Shown here piece by piece: positions 26,899 through 37,443 of a DNA stretch of 64,000 nucleotides. Numbering within the stretch: the first letter of the stretch is position 1; each line of letters begins with the position of its first letter. This DNA is from JBEKIK01 sp963838495. GTDB lineage: Bacteria > Planctomycetota > Planctomycetia > Pirellulales > Thermoguttaceae. The DNA is taken from assembly GCA_963838495.1 (NCBI GenBank), contig CAWIRC010000002.1, positions 682,001 to 746,000 on the forward strand. Reading direction: 5' to 3'. The notes beneath the pieces were generated by a model that made no database searches, had not been told where the DNA came from, and saw nothing but the letters and a program-made list of their open reading frames with translations. The translations under genes and the position numbers were made by a program.

Positions 26899-29116
26899 TT
26901 ATGGATTATAGCTACCTTTAGATGCAAGTTCTTGTGGTTTTTCCTGTGGCGGATTGGTTGTTTTGCCCAACGCGATCAGTTCCCTGCCGGTTGCCACGAG
27001 CAGCCCGCGATCGGTCGCCGTCAGGTTCCCGCCCTCGGCGTCGCGGGGCAAAAGATCGATTGCCTTCAGGGGCTGGGCGGTTTTCAAATCGAACGTCAAA
27101 ATCTGTTCTCTTGTGGGCCAAAGGATCAGCCCGCCGGCTATTATACCTCGACCGAAGCCGGGCTTGTCGTTGCCTTCCGGCCAGATGCGTTTGATCCGGC
27201 CGCGGTCCTCGTCCTTCAGTCCGATCCAATACAGTTTGCTTCCCCCGGCGATGAGATAATCATCGGTTGCACCCAATAGATCGAGGGCATATTCCGCCTG
27301 GTCGCCGCTCTGCCAAAGCATCATGCCGGTTTGGGCGTCGAAGGCGAAAATCCGCGGACTGTCGGCCGGGGCGACAAAAAGCATGCCCTGATGATACAGG
27401 CAGGGATTCAAGTCCCGCTGCCAATGCGCCGCCGGCGAAGCCCAATCGCCCTGGCGCTGCGCGGATACAGGCTCACCCATTGCAAATGCCCGTCGTCGAT
27501 ATTGATCGCCGCCGCCGCGCCCAGGTTGGTGTTGAAATAAATCGAATCTCCCGCCAGCGTAAGCAAATCGTGCGTTACCTGGTAGAACATGCCTCGCGCC
27601 GGCGTTTCCGCGCTGGCGACGAATTGCCGCCAGCGGAGCCGGCCCGATTGGGCGTCGAAACACGCCGCATAAGCCCGCGGTCGAATGTCAAGCCTCCGCA
27701 TGGCCACGTACACCCCTGTGCTGTCGGCCAGCGGCGAACCGTCGAATACCCAGCCTTCCTCCGGCGCGATTTTCCACAATAATCGCCCTTCGGCAGCCAG
27801 GTCCAGGCACACCAGGTAGCCCGGCCGAACATCGGTCGACTGCCCTTGCGGCAGGCTGGTGATGCCCGAACCCATTAGGGCGTAGACTTTGTTGTCAAAA
27901 ACAGTCAACGTAAAACGCGGCGTGCCCTGCGTGCCCGGCGGCAGGCCGACGTCGGCGGCACCATTGGACATGCCAGCAGTGGCACCCAATGCATTGTCGA
28001 ATTGGTCGCGGAAAATGGCCGGCGTACTATGGCCCCAAACCGGCTTGCCCGTGCTTAATCGCAGGGCCATTATTTCCCTGCCCGTGTTGACTAAAACCAG
28101 GTCGCCCACAATCACCGGATGATAACTGAGCGGATGCCGTGCGCCGCGATCAACCTCAGGCCGGCACCGGCTTGCCCGGCAGTGGTACTCAACGGAGCCG
28201 GCATTGCAACCTGCGGCAGCGCCACGCGCCAAGCCGCTTTGCCGACGTCGATCTTCTGCGGATAAGCGGCATTCCGCGCCGGCGATCCGGCAAAGGTCGG
28301 CCAGTCTGAATTCTGCGGCAGAGGCGGCCAGGACGCGCTTTCCGCCAATAATGCCCGCAGGGCCTCGGCATATTTCACCTCCACTCCGCCCAGCCGGCCC
28401 CGGGCTTCGCCGTGCAGACTGGCAAACTGCTCGAGTTCTTCCCGCGCCCTGTCCGTGTAACCATCCAGGATCGAAGTCAAGACCAGCCGCGCCGGACCGC
28501 TGCCAGATCGATGCGGCTGTCCGGATATCCCAGCCATCTCGGCGCCTGCCCGGCAGGCGGCGGATGGGGAACGATCCGCTCCCAATGCCAGCGAGCGCCG
28601 GTGTAATCGCCCGACTCCAACGCCATGTCGCCCAGGGCCAAAAGGGCATTGTCGCCCCAACTGCCGGCAAAGGCCCGCTCCACCACTTTTCTAAGCGGCC
28701 GCGGATCGTGATTGGCAACGCCCTCCTCGTACCATTTGCGCGCCTGCGGATCGACTCGGGAGCGATATATCTTTCAGCGCCTCGGGCGGCAGCGCGGCAA
28801 TCTGCATCTGGCAATACTCCCGTAGTCCCACAAAGCGATTTTCAGTCACCCCCAGCAATTTCCCTTCTGGATTTTCCATCAACTGGCAAAGCGTATCCAC
28901 CGCCTCGTCCCATTTCCGGTCGGCCAGGAATGCCTTTACCCGCTCCAATTGAGCCTGCACAGCGCCTTCGGCGCGATCGATCTCCACGCCCTCGGCCAGC
29001 TCGAACCGCGTGCCGGGCGCAGGCGCCAGTAATTGGGCCATAACCGGCCGACAAACAACGATAAAGCCGGCTGCAAAAATCAGCTTCATCAAAAAAATGG
29101 TCCATTGTTTATGCAT
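26899..29116 (-). CDS. Exported PQQ-type beta-propeller protein, broken by four frameshifts
   Basis: Five consecutive frames reassemble into one protein of about 735 residues. The start is the ATG at 29116 followed by a signal peptide (LIFAAGFIVVCRPVMA). The middle carries WDEAVDTLCQLMENPEGKLL and VERAFAGSWGDNALLALGD. The C-terminal half has beta-propeller blades such as VIVGDLVLVNTGREIMALR, VYALMGSGITSLPQG, and GRIFAFD-like ADSPRIFAFDAQTGMMLW. Frame changes are near 28765, 28495, 28160 and 27460. It would be a periplasmic or surface beta-propeller of the BamB/PQQ type. Four breaks in one gene exceed the local average, so true decay is possible here. Confidence 0.72.
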
Positions 29117-29189
29117 GGTACTGATTAGGCATTTTGTAGCCAACAAACACGCCCGGGGCAACCTCCGGGGCCAAAACAATGAATACGAC

Positions 29190-30331
29190 TCATCTATTAA
29201 ATGCTGAACCCTGAACCCCGAACCCTGAACCCTCCTTGCTTAACGAGCGAATGTAATTGACGACGTGCCATATATCCTCGGCCGAGAGCGTCCCTTGCGC
29301 CCCGGGGCCGGACCCGCGCCGGGCATGGGCGTGCCCTTTATACCTGCCGCAATCCGCCAGTAAATGTCGATCGGCCGGTCGCCCCCGTGAAATATGCCCT
29401 CGCTCAGGTTGCGGGCCCGCAGCGGCTGATAAGGCATTTGAAATCGCGCTTCGAATTCTTCCCCCTGCCCGGTCGCGTCCGCTGTTTTCCGCTTGTTCCA
29501 ATCGTCGCAAAGATCGGTTCGCTGACCGTCGCCTTTTCCGGTCCGGCCGTGGCACAAATAACACTGTGCCCACATGGTGCGAAAAAGTTCCCGGCCGCGG
29601 TCGATGGAAACCGATAATTCCTCAAAAGTATCCGCCCGCGGCGCAGGCGGCGGAACAATCGCCATCTCGGCAGCCAGGTCCCAGGACTCCCCCGCCGGTT
29701 CCACGCCCTCCTTAAAAACTTTCCCGCTCTCCATGGGCAACTCCGCATGTTCGTCCACCACAAGTTGCATAAGATACAACTCGGTCTGGCCGCGAATGCT
29801 CAAATACTTCACATATTCCACGAGCGATTCAATCTGCCCGCCCGGCAATTTGGCCATCGACGGCATGGCCGTGCCGGGAATGCCGTTTCGCAGCGTGCGC
29901 GATAAATCTTCCCTCAGCGGTTTTGCCCCGCCGGCGGTGGAAGCATATTTGAACACCCCGTTGCGAAAATCGCGGGGATAAGGATCCAGATCGGCGGCGT
30001 TCGCCCCGGCCCCGTCGCCCGACAGCCCGTGGCAGGCCGTGCAATGCTTGCGATACAGTCCCCATGGCCGGTCGTCCTCGTCGCTGCCGATGGGCCCGGC
30101 CGCCATTTTCAGCAAATTCAGATCTAGATCAACGCCCCCAGGCACGGCCGGCTCGTCGGGCGTGCCAAAAAGTTTTTCCAGCATATCCATAATCGCCGCG
30201 GCCTGTTGGCGACCGATCGACCGCGGATCGCGCCCCTCGGTATTCAAGCCAAACTGCGGCGGGGCGGTCCAGGAGCAGCCGGCAAATAGAATAAAGGAGC
30301 AAATAATATTGAGAACCGCGAACTTGGACAA
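29190..30331 (-). CDS. Di-haem-type cytochrome c lipoprotein, one frameshift
   Basis: The start is taken as the TTG at 30331: GAGGAG stands seven bases upstream and the preceding stop is adjacent, giving a clean lipoprotein signal (FILFAGC). Two haem-binding motifs are present, CTACH and CYLCH, each followed by a Gly-rich G(D)GxG segment. A Met-rich GTPMPGAG sits before the end. The last 40 codons shift frame near 29305 to give TLSAEDIWHVVNYIRSL, the normal C-terminal helix of cytochrome c. It likely carries electrons in the periplasm. It lies between the STN-domain gene and the PQQ-type gene. Confidence 0.86.
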
Positions 30332-30332
30332 T

Positions 30333-31466
30333 TTATTTCTCCTCGGACGGTTCGATCGCCACGACATTTCCCTTGCGCACGAACTTCAAACCGGTCTGCT
30401 TCAGCGCGGCCTGCAACAATTCATCCACGGTCGCATCTTTAACGCTGAATGAAACCCGCCGCTCGAGTGTCACCCCGGCCTGCTCCAACGCCCTAGCGTC
30501 GATCTTCAATTCCAGGTTCAATTGGTGGGCAAGTTGTTCCAGCAGCGGACCGACCGGCTGCTCTTCCACGGTGAGCGTGAATCGCTTGTAGGCCAAATCC
30601 TCTTCCGCCGCTTTAGCCGTGCCGCGTTCGGCCGTGCGATGCGGGGCGGATATGCGCTCATGGTCCTCGACCGTGCCCGCCACCACGATCCTCTCGCCTT
30701 GGACTTCAACCCTGGCCCGCGGCGCCAGCGACGCGATGTTCTTGGCGGTCTCATCCGCCTGCCGGCCGGCCGGATATGTCCGCACCATCTCCACGCGCTC
30801 CGGCGCCGGCACAAGCCTGATTCCCTTGCCGTCGGCGGAAACCTGAAACGTCAAATCATATTGTCCCGCAATCAACGTCAGCCGTTCGATCATGTCCAAA
30901 GGCGGCAGATCGGCGCCGGCCCACAGGTCATGGGGAATCTGCTCCAATCCGGCGATCTGGATGCCGCCTTCTCTGCCCAGTTTTTCCAACAATTCCCGCG
31001 GCGTAGACAGATCGTCCCAAGCCATTGATTTTTGCTCTAAAAACTTTTTCGCCGCGGCCGGCGACAGGCGGCGAACATCTTCCCTGCTGAGCGCCGCCAG
31101 CGTGCGCACCTTTCGTGCCGTCTCGCTCGGCGCAAAATAAGCCACCGGCCCGACCATCGTAAATCCCATATCGCATTTTTGGGCGATTACTTCCAACACG
31201 TCTCTAAGGGGGGTCCGGCTTAGGGAGATTTCTATTTTCCGACCCGGGTCTATCCGCCTGTCAAGCAGCACCGCCACATTTTTATTTCGTGCCCAATTTT
31301 CCAAGGCCTGGCGCAAAGGACTTTCGGCCAGGATTATATCCACCGGTTCATCGAGTTTTTTTTGCAGCCCCACTCCGGTGGACCATCCGCCCGCACCCCA
31401 TGATCTTGGGGATAGTGTTCCCCAAAATATAATCACGATTACCGATATGCGGATGATGACTTTCAT
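30333..31466 (-). CDS. STN-domain-containing exported protein
   Basis: The 377-residue protein begins with a signal peptide (VIIRISVIVIIFWGTLS). Two or three copies of the short STN-like unit follow: ILAESPLRQALENWARNKNVAV with LLDRRIDPGRKIEISLSRTPLRDVLE, and the C-terminal LLEQLAHQLNLELKIDARAL with VSFSVKDATVDELLQAALKQ. STN modules occur at the N-termini of secretins and TonB-dependent receptors. No beta-barrel follows, so this is a stand-alone periplasmic form typical of Planctomycetes. It is just upstream of the cytochrome c gene and probably shares its transcript. Confidence 0.8.
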   Translation of the reverse strand: MKVIIRISVIVIIFWGTLSPRSWGAGGWSTGVGLQKKLDEPVDIILAESPLRQALENWARNKNVAVLLDRRIDPGRKIEISLSRTPLRDVLEVIAQKCDMGFTMVGPVAYFAPSETARKVRTLAALSREDVRRLSPAAAKKFLEQKSMAWDDLSTPRELLEKLGREGGIQIAGLEQIPHDLWAGADLPPLDMIERLTLIAGQYDLTFQVSADGKGIRLVPAPERVEMVRTYPAGRQADETAKNIASLAPRARVEVQGERIVVAGTVEDHERISAPHRTAERGTAKAAEEDLAYKRFTLTVEEQPVGPLLEQLAHQLNLELKIDARALEQAGVTLERRVSFSVKDATVDELLQAALKQTGLKFVRKGNVVAIEPSEEK

Positions 31467-31971
31467 TGAAATCGCCGTGCTGGAAGAGCAGTTAAACTGC
31501 TGTCCCAGCGTGGGACGTCCTGTGATGGAACTTCATGCCGCCGATTACCTTAGCTTATCGATCCCGTAGCCTTGATTTTACCCTGCCCGGGGCTTGGCAC
31601 GGAAGGGCCGGGGAAAAATCCGGCCGCAAATCGGCAAGGCAAATATAACCGCTTTCGGCAAACCGGTTTGGCATATCCCCACCCGCCGGCAAGCGTTTTT
31701 TGCATCATTGCGCAATTTATGCCGCAAAATTTGTGCCGGGGCCCGGCAGTGCAAATGCCGCTTGAACAAGGCTATTTCACGGCAATTCCGCAGGGATCGA
31801 TGTCCTTAATCGAAAGTTTGCGGTTTTTTATTGGCGTTTTTCATGGATCTCGATTACAATCGAAGATGTGCCAAGCCGACATTCGTCGAGCCGGAAAACG
31901 CGCATTTTTTCCCATGTAAGATTCGTCAACCGCGTTTCCCGCACTCGGCAGTCTTGGCCGGAGACCCAGTC
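31467..31971. other. Divergent intergenic region with a palindrome and no recognised gene
   Basis: GCAGTTAAACTGC (31488-31500) and GTCCCAGCGTGGGAC (31502-31516) form two adjacent hairpins, of the same design as 21625-21653. A GCCCGGGGC/GGGCCGGGG pair is near 31590-31615. An open frame runs through the region, but residues upstream of 31972 show no conserved pattern. Promoters for the two divergent genes are expected but not identifiable. Confidence 0.5.
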
Positions 31972-32634
31972 GTGGACAACGATCCGATTCGAAGCCCTCA
32001 TTTATTGGATTTGTACGAGAAGTACCTGGACAACCAGGACTCCGCCGGCTATATCGGCCAGGTTTCCGCGCGTTATTCCCAGGGCACCTTGCAGCGCCTG
32101 GCGCGGCACCAATTCCGCGAAGTCCGCCGCGCGGCCGTGCTGGCCTTGGGCTTTTTGGGCGATTACCAAAGCAATCACACCATGGGCCGGGCGCTTCTGG
32201 ACGACGACCGCACCGTCCGCACCCTGGCCGAAAACGGCATCCGTTCCCTTTGGACGCGGATGGGCGGCGAAGCGGAACGCCGCGAATTGGCGGAAATCAT
32301 CCGCCTCAATGCAGCCCAGCAATTCAAGGACGTCATCCAGCACGCCGCCAAACTCATCGAACGCTGCCCCTGGTTCGCCGAGGCCTGGTATCAGCGGGCA
32401 GTGGCCCATCGCGCCCTGGGCCGCCTGGCCGACGCCATCCGCGACTGCCACGAGTGCCTGGAAATAAATCCCTATCATTTCATCGCCGCCACATGCATGG
32501 GCCAGGCTTATCTGGAATTGGAAAATCCGGTCTCCGCCCTGGAATGCTTCCGCCGCGCACTAAGGCTCAATCCCGACCTGGAAGCCGTGCGAAATCACGT
32601 GGTCCGCCTGGCTAAAATGGTGGAAGATAAGTAA
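31972..32634 (+). CDS. HEAT-like and TPR repeat protein
   Basis: The GTG at 31972 is chosen because GGAG lies eight bases upstream; the frame is open to an ATG at 31831 but that N-terminal part looks non-conserved. The first 90 residues hold HEAT-like helices (FREVRRAAVLALGFLGDY), the second half holds TPR units (AWYQRAVAHRALGRLADAI and ALECFRRALRLNPDLEAV). No signal or membrane segment is visible, so it is probably a cytoplasmic scaffold. Partners are unknown. It is a common planctomycete architecture. Confidence 0.78.
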   Translation: MDNDPIRSPHLLDLYEKYLDNQDSAGYIGQVSARYSQGTLQRLARHQFREVRRAAVLALGFLGDYQSNHTMGRALLDDDRTVRTLAENGIRSLWTRMGGEAERRELAEIIRLNAAQQFKDVIQHAAKLIERCPWFAEAWYQRAVAHRALGRLADAIRDCHECLEINPYHFIAATCMGQAYLELENPVSALECFRRALRLNPDLEAVRNHVVRLAKMVEDK

Positions 32635-32821
32635 AGGGATGAGAGATGAGGGATGAGAGATGAGGGATGGGGCGGATGAAACCGCTTGCGGTTTCGCGCT
32701 GTTTTTTATCTCTGTTCAATTTGCAATTTGCATTTTGCAATTGCTCAATTTGCAATAAAAAAACATGGCAGTCTGGGATATGGCGACGCTGGTTTTTTCA
32801 CTGCCTACCGCCCACTACCCA

Positions 32822-34370
32822 CTACTCCCCGCCCTTTTCCATGAATTCCCCATACTGCTTGTCCAATTCGGCGTATGGCGCCGGTAAGACTGGCAAGCGT
32901 GTCCGGGCCGTCACGCCCCGTGTAGATCGCTATCAAATATGACACCAGGTCCTCGCGGTATCTGGCGTGGTCGTAAAAAATCAGGAAGTGCGCCAGGCCC
33001 GCCGATTGGCTGTACAATGTGGCGATGTTCGGGTCGTTTTGCAGCTTTTCCATGCCGTAGCCGGTCAATTGCTCCAGGGGCACGTAAAAGTGGTCGTGGA
33101 GCAGCCTGTATCGGGCGGCGACCATCCGCTGGTCGTCGAAACCGCCCAGCACGTAATAGCCCTTCTCTTTTTTCAGCGATTCCATGTACATGGCTATGCC
33201 CTCGATGACCCAGAAGTTGCCCTTGCGACCCACGTTGGGCGAAACCTTGCGCGATTCGTGGAACAACTGGTGCGTGGCCTCGTGATAGATGGTCCGGTCT
33301 TCGCTGCCGTCGCCGGCGAAGAAAAAGGCCGTCCGCGCCGTATCCAGATACGCACCCACCGAAATTCCCACCTTGGGCATCAGCGCCTGAAGCCCCTGGA
33401 TGTAGGAGTCGCGGTCGCGGAAGCAGATCACCTTCAACTGCGTGGGCACGGAGTGCTGCACCTTGGCCCGGCCCTCAAAAAGTTCTATTATTTCCGCGTC
33501 ATTGGCAAAATAGCGGATAAACATCTGCTCCCAAAGGTGATACAAGTCCTCGAGTTTCGATCCCAACGCCACGCCTGCCTCGATGCTGTGGTTGGTGCGA
33601 ATGGTGTAATGTTCGGTCTCGATGACCCAGCCGGAATTGATGTCGGCGTGTCGCTGGGCGTCCTCGGCCGCGGTGATCCACTTGCCTTGATAATACCGCT
33701 GCCCGTCCTCGTAGCGCCGCACGTTTGCCTTGGGCAGCCAGCCGAACTTCTCGTTCCACACCATGCCGGCGTGATATTTTTTCACCTCGTATATCGTGCG
33801 CCATTGGTTTTGATACTTCTGATATCCAAACATGCGCCGCAGGGCTTCACTGTCCGGATTGGCCCGAATCGCGTCCAAAACAAGGTCCATGGCCAATTCC
33901 GCGTGGCCCTTTCGCACCATGCGCTTGGCCAAATCGTAAAGCGCCTCGGCCTCGTTGCGCCGCAACTTGCTGAGCCTGGCGTCCCACTCCACCGCGTCCT
34001 TTGATGCGCCCTCGGGCAGCTTGGCTGGGCCCGCGTCTATGGGCAAAATCGGCAGGTAAAACTTCATCGGATCGTGCGGACCAAGCACCGCCAAAGTCCG
34101 ACCGGCCTCCTGCGTTAAGCCTTTTTCCTCGCACCAGGCGGCCAACTGCTTCAACTCGTCGGCATATTTGGCCCGCAAACTCTGCGCCGCCCGCCGCTGC
34201 TCATCTTCCGCGGCGCGACAACTCGGCGCAGACGCCGTCAACGCCGCCAAACTTGCGATCGCCAACAGGCAAAATGTAATTCGCTGGAGACAGACATAAA
34301 CCAAATAGATCGCCGCTGCGACTGCCGAAAACACCTGTGATTCTGTTCCGTTTATAAAGACTAATATCAT
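32822..34370 (-). CDS. DUF1570 domain exported protein, one frameshift at the 3' end
   Basis: The start at 34370 follows a palindrome that supplies the first residues of the longer frame. A signal peptide is at about residues 15-45 (ITFCLLAIASLAALTASAPS). The DUF1570 domain follows, with the metallopeptidase-like motif YHEATHQLFHESR at about residue 360 and NFWVIEGIAMYMES downstream. DUF1570 proteins are found almost only in Planctomycetes; the HExxH-like HEATH suggests a zinc-dependent hydrolase, but this is inference. The last codons shift frame near 32880 to give YAELDKQYGEFMEKGGE and stop at 32822. Confidence 0.83.
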
Positions 34371-34371
34371 T

Positions 34372-34490
34372 AGCCGGCGGTCAACGACCGCCGGAAAATG
34401 CCCGAATCCCACCGGCGGCTGTTAGCCACCGGTTATTGACGTGATGTTCATTTCCTGAGACTTGATAGCCCCGGTGCTTGCACCGGGCAT
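34372..34490. repeat. Cluster of three short palindromes
   Basis: GCCGGCGGTCAACGACCGCC (about 34374-34393), CACCGGCGGCTGTTAGCCACCGG (about 34410-34433) and CCCCGGTGCTTGCACCGGG (about 34470-34488) lie in a row between the DUF1570 and isomerase genes. The rest of the gap to 34640 holds no gene. The cluster overlaps the start of the longer DUF1570 frame. Confidence 0.7.
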
Positions 34491-34640
34491 TCTTTAATAT
34501 ATTGTACCATGCAATCCGCACAATATGCAAAAACGCCCTGAATGCCGATATTTTCAAAGAAAAGACGGCTATTAAAAATTCCGCCATCAGACCGGATCAC
34601 GAATCCTAAATCCTGACCCCTGACCTCTGAACCCTGAACC

Positions 34641-35639
34641 CTATTGCTTGTCGAACGCCGCGTCGAATGCCACGCGGCTGGGCTCGAAATCCAGTTTCTT
34701 CACGAAATCGCAGGCCTCTTTCGCCCCCTGGTCGCGGTCCATGCCGCTGTCTTCCCATTCCACCGAGAGCGGACCGGCATAACCGATCTGGTTCAATGCC
34801 CGGATGATCTCCTCGAAATTCACCCCGCCCCGGCCCAGCGAGCGGAAATCCCACCCCCGCCGCGGATCGCCGAAGTTCAAGTGGCTCGAAAGTATCCCGC
34901 TCCGCCCGTCCAGCATCACGATCGCGTCTTTCAAGTGCACGTGATAAATCCGGTCGGAAAAAGCGCGGATGAACTCCACCGGATCGACGCCCTGCCATTG
35001 CAAGTGGCTGGGATCGAAATTAAAGCCGAATTCCTCGCGCCGGTCCACGGCCTCCAACGCCCGCCGGGCCGAATGCAGGTCAAAGGCGATCTCCGTGGGA
35101 TGCACTTCCAGGGCAAATCGCACGCCGCACTCGCCGAATACGTCCAGGATCGGATTGAACCGCTCGGCAAAAAGCTTGTACCCCTCGTCGATCATCTCCT
35201 GCGGCACCGGCGGAAAACAGTACACCAAATGCCAAATGCTCGATCCGGTAAATCCGTTGACCGTTTCCACGCCCAGCTTCTGCGCCGCCCGGGCCGTGTT
35301 TTTCAGTTCCTCGGCCGCCCTCGCATTGACCCCAGCCGGTTCGCCGTTGCCCCACACGTAATCGGGCAATATGGCCTTGTGCCGCCCGTCGATCCTGTCC
35401 AGCACGGCCTGCCCGACCAGGTGGGCGCTGATGGCAAACACCTGCATGTTGCTCTTTTCCAATAGCTCCCGCTTTTTTTTACAATAGCCGCTGTCTTCCA
35501 GGGCTTTTTGCACCTCGAAGTGATCGCCCCAGCAGGCCAATTCCAGGCCGTCGTAGCCAAATCCCTTGCACTTGCGGGCCAAATCGGCCAAGGGCAAATC
35601 GGCCCATTGGCCCGTGAACATCGTTACCGGTCGCGACAT
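34641..35639 (-). CDS. Sugar phosphate isomerase/epimerase (TIM barrel)
   Basis: A 332-residue TIM-barrel protein of the xylose-isomerase-like/AP endonuclease 2 superfamily. Diagnostic segments are GYDGLELACWGDHFEV at the N-terminus, the metal-binding GVRFALEVHPTEIAFD, NFDPSHLQWQGVDPVEFI and VHLKDAIV, with a late SVEWEDSGMDRDQGAKEA. It probably isomerises or epimerises a sugar or inositol; the substrate is not predictable. It lies alone on the minus strand. Confidence 0.9.
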   Translation of the reverse strand: MSRPVTMFTGQWADLPLADLARKCKGFGYDGLELACWGDHFEVQKALEDSGYCKKKRELLEKSNMQVFAISAHLVGQAVLDRIDGRHKAILPDYVWGNGEPAGVNARAAEELKNTARAAQKLGVETVNGFTGSSIWHLVYCFPPVPQEMIDEGYKLFAERFNPILDVFGECGVRFALEVHPTEIAFDLHSARRALEAVDRREEFGFNFDPSHLQWQGVDPVEFIRAFSDRIYHVHLKDAIVMLDGRSGILSSHLNFGDPRRGWDFRSLGRGGVNFEEIIRALNQIGYAGPLSVEWEDSGMDRDQGAKEACDFVKKLDFEPSRVAFDAAFDKQ

Positions 35640-35959
35640 GACTAATTCCTTTGCGTTTATAAACCGCCAACTTCCGTCTGTTATTTTGACAAATTTATAT
35701 ATTTTGTAAAGCCACGGTCATTGGCAGCGCTGATTACCGCTAAATTTCTGATGTCTCTCATTTGAACCGTAAAACACCATGTCGTCATACATGCTATAAT
35801 TACCCTAGATTCACTCGACAAGGCATTATTGATTGTAATTATCAGAAAATATCAAAAGATATCAGAGCCGGACCGTGTCGGTCCGGTCAGTCCAGCTTAA
35901 CCAATAAGCAACCACTCCGACACAGCCCGCTCTGCCTAGTCTTAAATCCCAATACGCAG
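35640..35959. other. Intergenic region with a palindrome
   Basis: GCCGGACCGTGTCGGTCCGG (about 35869-35888) is a near-perfect palindrome. No gene is seen, and the region is AT-rich next to the isomerase start. The unit resembles GCCGGGCCGTATCGGCCCGG at about 51970-51989. Confidence 0.6.
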
Positions 35960-37079
35960 ATGAACTTTCACCGTTTTCAAATATTCACGGTGCTTTTGAT
36001 AGTTGTATCGGCAGCCGATTCGGCTAGAACCGAGGCCGCCGGACAAGTGCGCCTTGATTTGATTAACAGCGCCCAGGGCACGGCCATGATCTTTCAGGAC
36101 TGGGGACAAGCCCTGGCCGCATCCGGAATCAAAAACTGCGCGATTCCGCTTAGCAACCCCGGCCGACAAGGTGGGCATCGATGTCCAAGGCGAGCCCGAC
36201 CACCCGCTCTATGTCGTCACCGGCCAGGTGCTTTCCCGCGATGAACTTCTGCTGCCCGGCGCGCGGTTCAAGCGCAGCGAGGTCAAGCGGCTCGCTGCGT
36301 GGCTCGACGACCTGGCCCAAAACGGCCCGCCCGACAAACGCCCCAAACTCACGGCCTTCGGTTTGACTGTGGATCAATTCGATCGGGTAAAAAAAGACCT
36401 GTCCGCCCCGGTCGGTTTTTCCACCGCCGGCATGGCCCGCCGCGACGCCGTCGAAAAAATCACCAAAAAATTGTCCTTCCCTCTCCGCTTTGAAAACATC
36501 CTTCTCCCCTCTCCCGTTTCGGGAGAGGCACCCAAAGGGTACCCGGGGGTGAGGGCTGGGCGGGAAGAAACTTCAAAATTTCTCCTGGCCCTAGCCGACG
36601 ATAAAGTCGATGACGAACTCAGCAATCTAAGTGCCGGCACCGCCCTGGCCTGCCTCTTGCGTGCGGCCGGTTATTGTTTCGCGCCGCAAGCCGCGGGCAA
36701 TCAGATAAAATATTCCGTGTGCAAAGCGGAATCCAACATCAAGGAATATTGGCCCGTCGGCCGCCCGCCGCAAAACCCGCCGCCCGAAGTCCTGCCCGGC
36801 CTGTTCGAGTTTCTCCCCATAAACGTGCAAAACATCCCCGCCGCCACGGTCCTGGAAACCATCGGCAAGCGCCTGAAAACCCCCGTCCTCTACGATCGCG
36901 CCGCCCTGGCCAAATACAAGATCGATCCGGCCATTGCCAAGGTCTCCTTTCCCCGCCAGCAGACAACCTACAACAAGGCCCTGGATCGAATGCTCTTCCC
37001 CGCCGGACTGCAATACGAAATCCGCCAAGACGACGCCGGCAAGCCATTCTTATGGGTAACAGCGGTCAAACCGCTGTAA
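35960..37079 (+). CDS. Exported protein with STN-like C-terminal region, one frameshift and an in-frame repeat
   Basis: The ATG at 35960 is followed by a signal peptide (FQIFTVLLIVVSAADSARTEA). The frame shifts near 36155, joining QALAASGIKNCAIP to PADKVGIDVQGEPDHPLYVV. The C-terminal 100 residues (NVQNIPAATVLETIGKRLKT and VSFPRQQTTYNKALDRMLFP) resemble STN-like modules. At 36503-36560 a GGGAGAGGC palindrome is translated in frame as SPVSGEAPKGYPGVRAG. It was probably a periplasmic protein; no function is known. It is on the opposite strand to its neighbours. Confidence 0.75.
36503..36560. repeat. GGGAGAGGC palindrome inserted in frame
   Basis: CTCCCCTCTCCCGTTTCGGG then AGAGGCACCC, followed by GGGTGAGGGC, is another copy of the PHPNPLP palindrome. 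Here it lies inside the reading frame at 35960-37079 without breaking it. Confidence 0.85.
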
Positions 37080-37149
37080 TGAATAATCACGCCTATGTTC
37101 GATGTGTCTTATATGTTAGAATAAAAGAGACAAGCGAAAAGGATAAATC

Positions 37150-37411
37150 ATGCCGGAAATAAGCCGTTTTTTCGGTATAATTATTCGGATGTATTTCAAC
37201 GATCATGCACCACCGCATTTTCATGCTTTTTATGGCGATGACGAAGTTGAAATAGGAATTGACCCAGATAGTGAAGCTTAGCGGATATTTACCGCCAAGG
37301 GCATTGGCTTTGGCAATTGAATGGGCGGTTCAACATGATAAAGAATTAATGGATAACTGGGATCGTTTACACACCGACCGACAGCCGCAAAAGATATCCC
37401 CATTGCGATAA
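37150..37411 (+). CDS. DUF4160 family protein, one frameshift
   Basis: The ATG at 37150 starts MPEISRFFGIIIRMYFNDHA, the classic DUF4160 N-terminus, with PPHFHAFYGDDEVEIGID after it. The frame meets a stop near 37279, but the neighbouring frame continues as LSGYLPPRALALAIEWAVQH and DKELMDNWDRL to a stop at 37409-37411, giving the usual length of about 86 residues. The two parts join near 37272. DUF4160 is commonly paired with DUF2442, which follows immediately. The pair is suspected to be toxin-antitoxin-like, but no activity is shown here. Confidence 0.83.
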
Positions 37412-37443
37412 TATGGAAATAGTTTCCTGAATGGAGCAATAAA

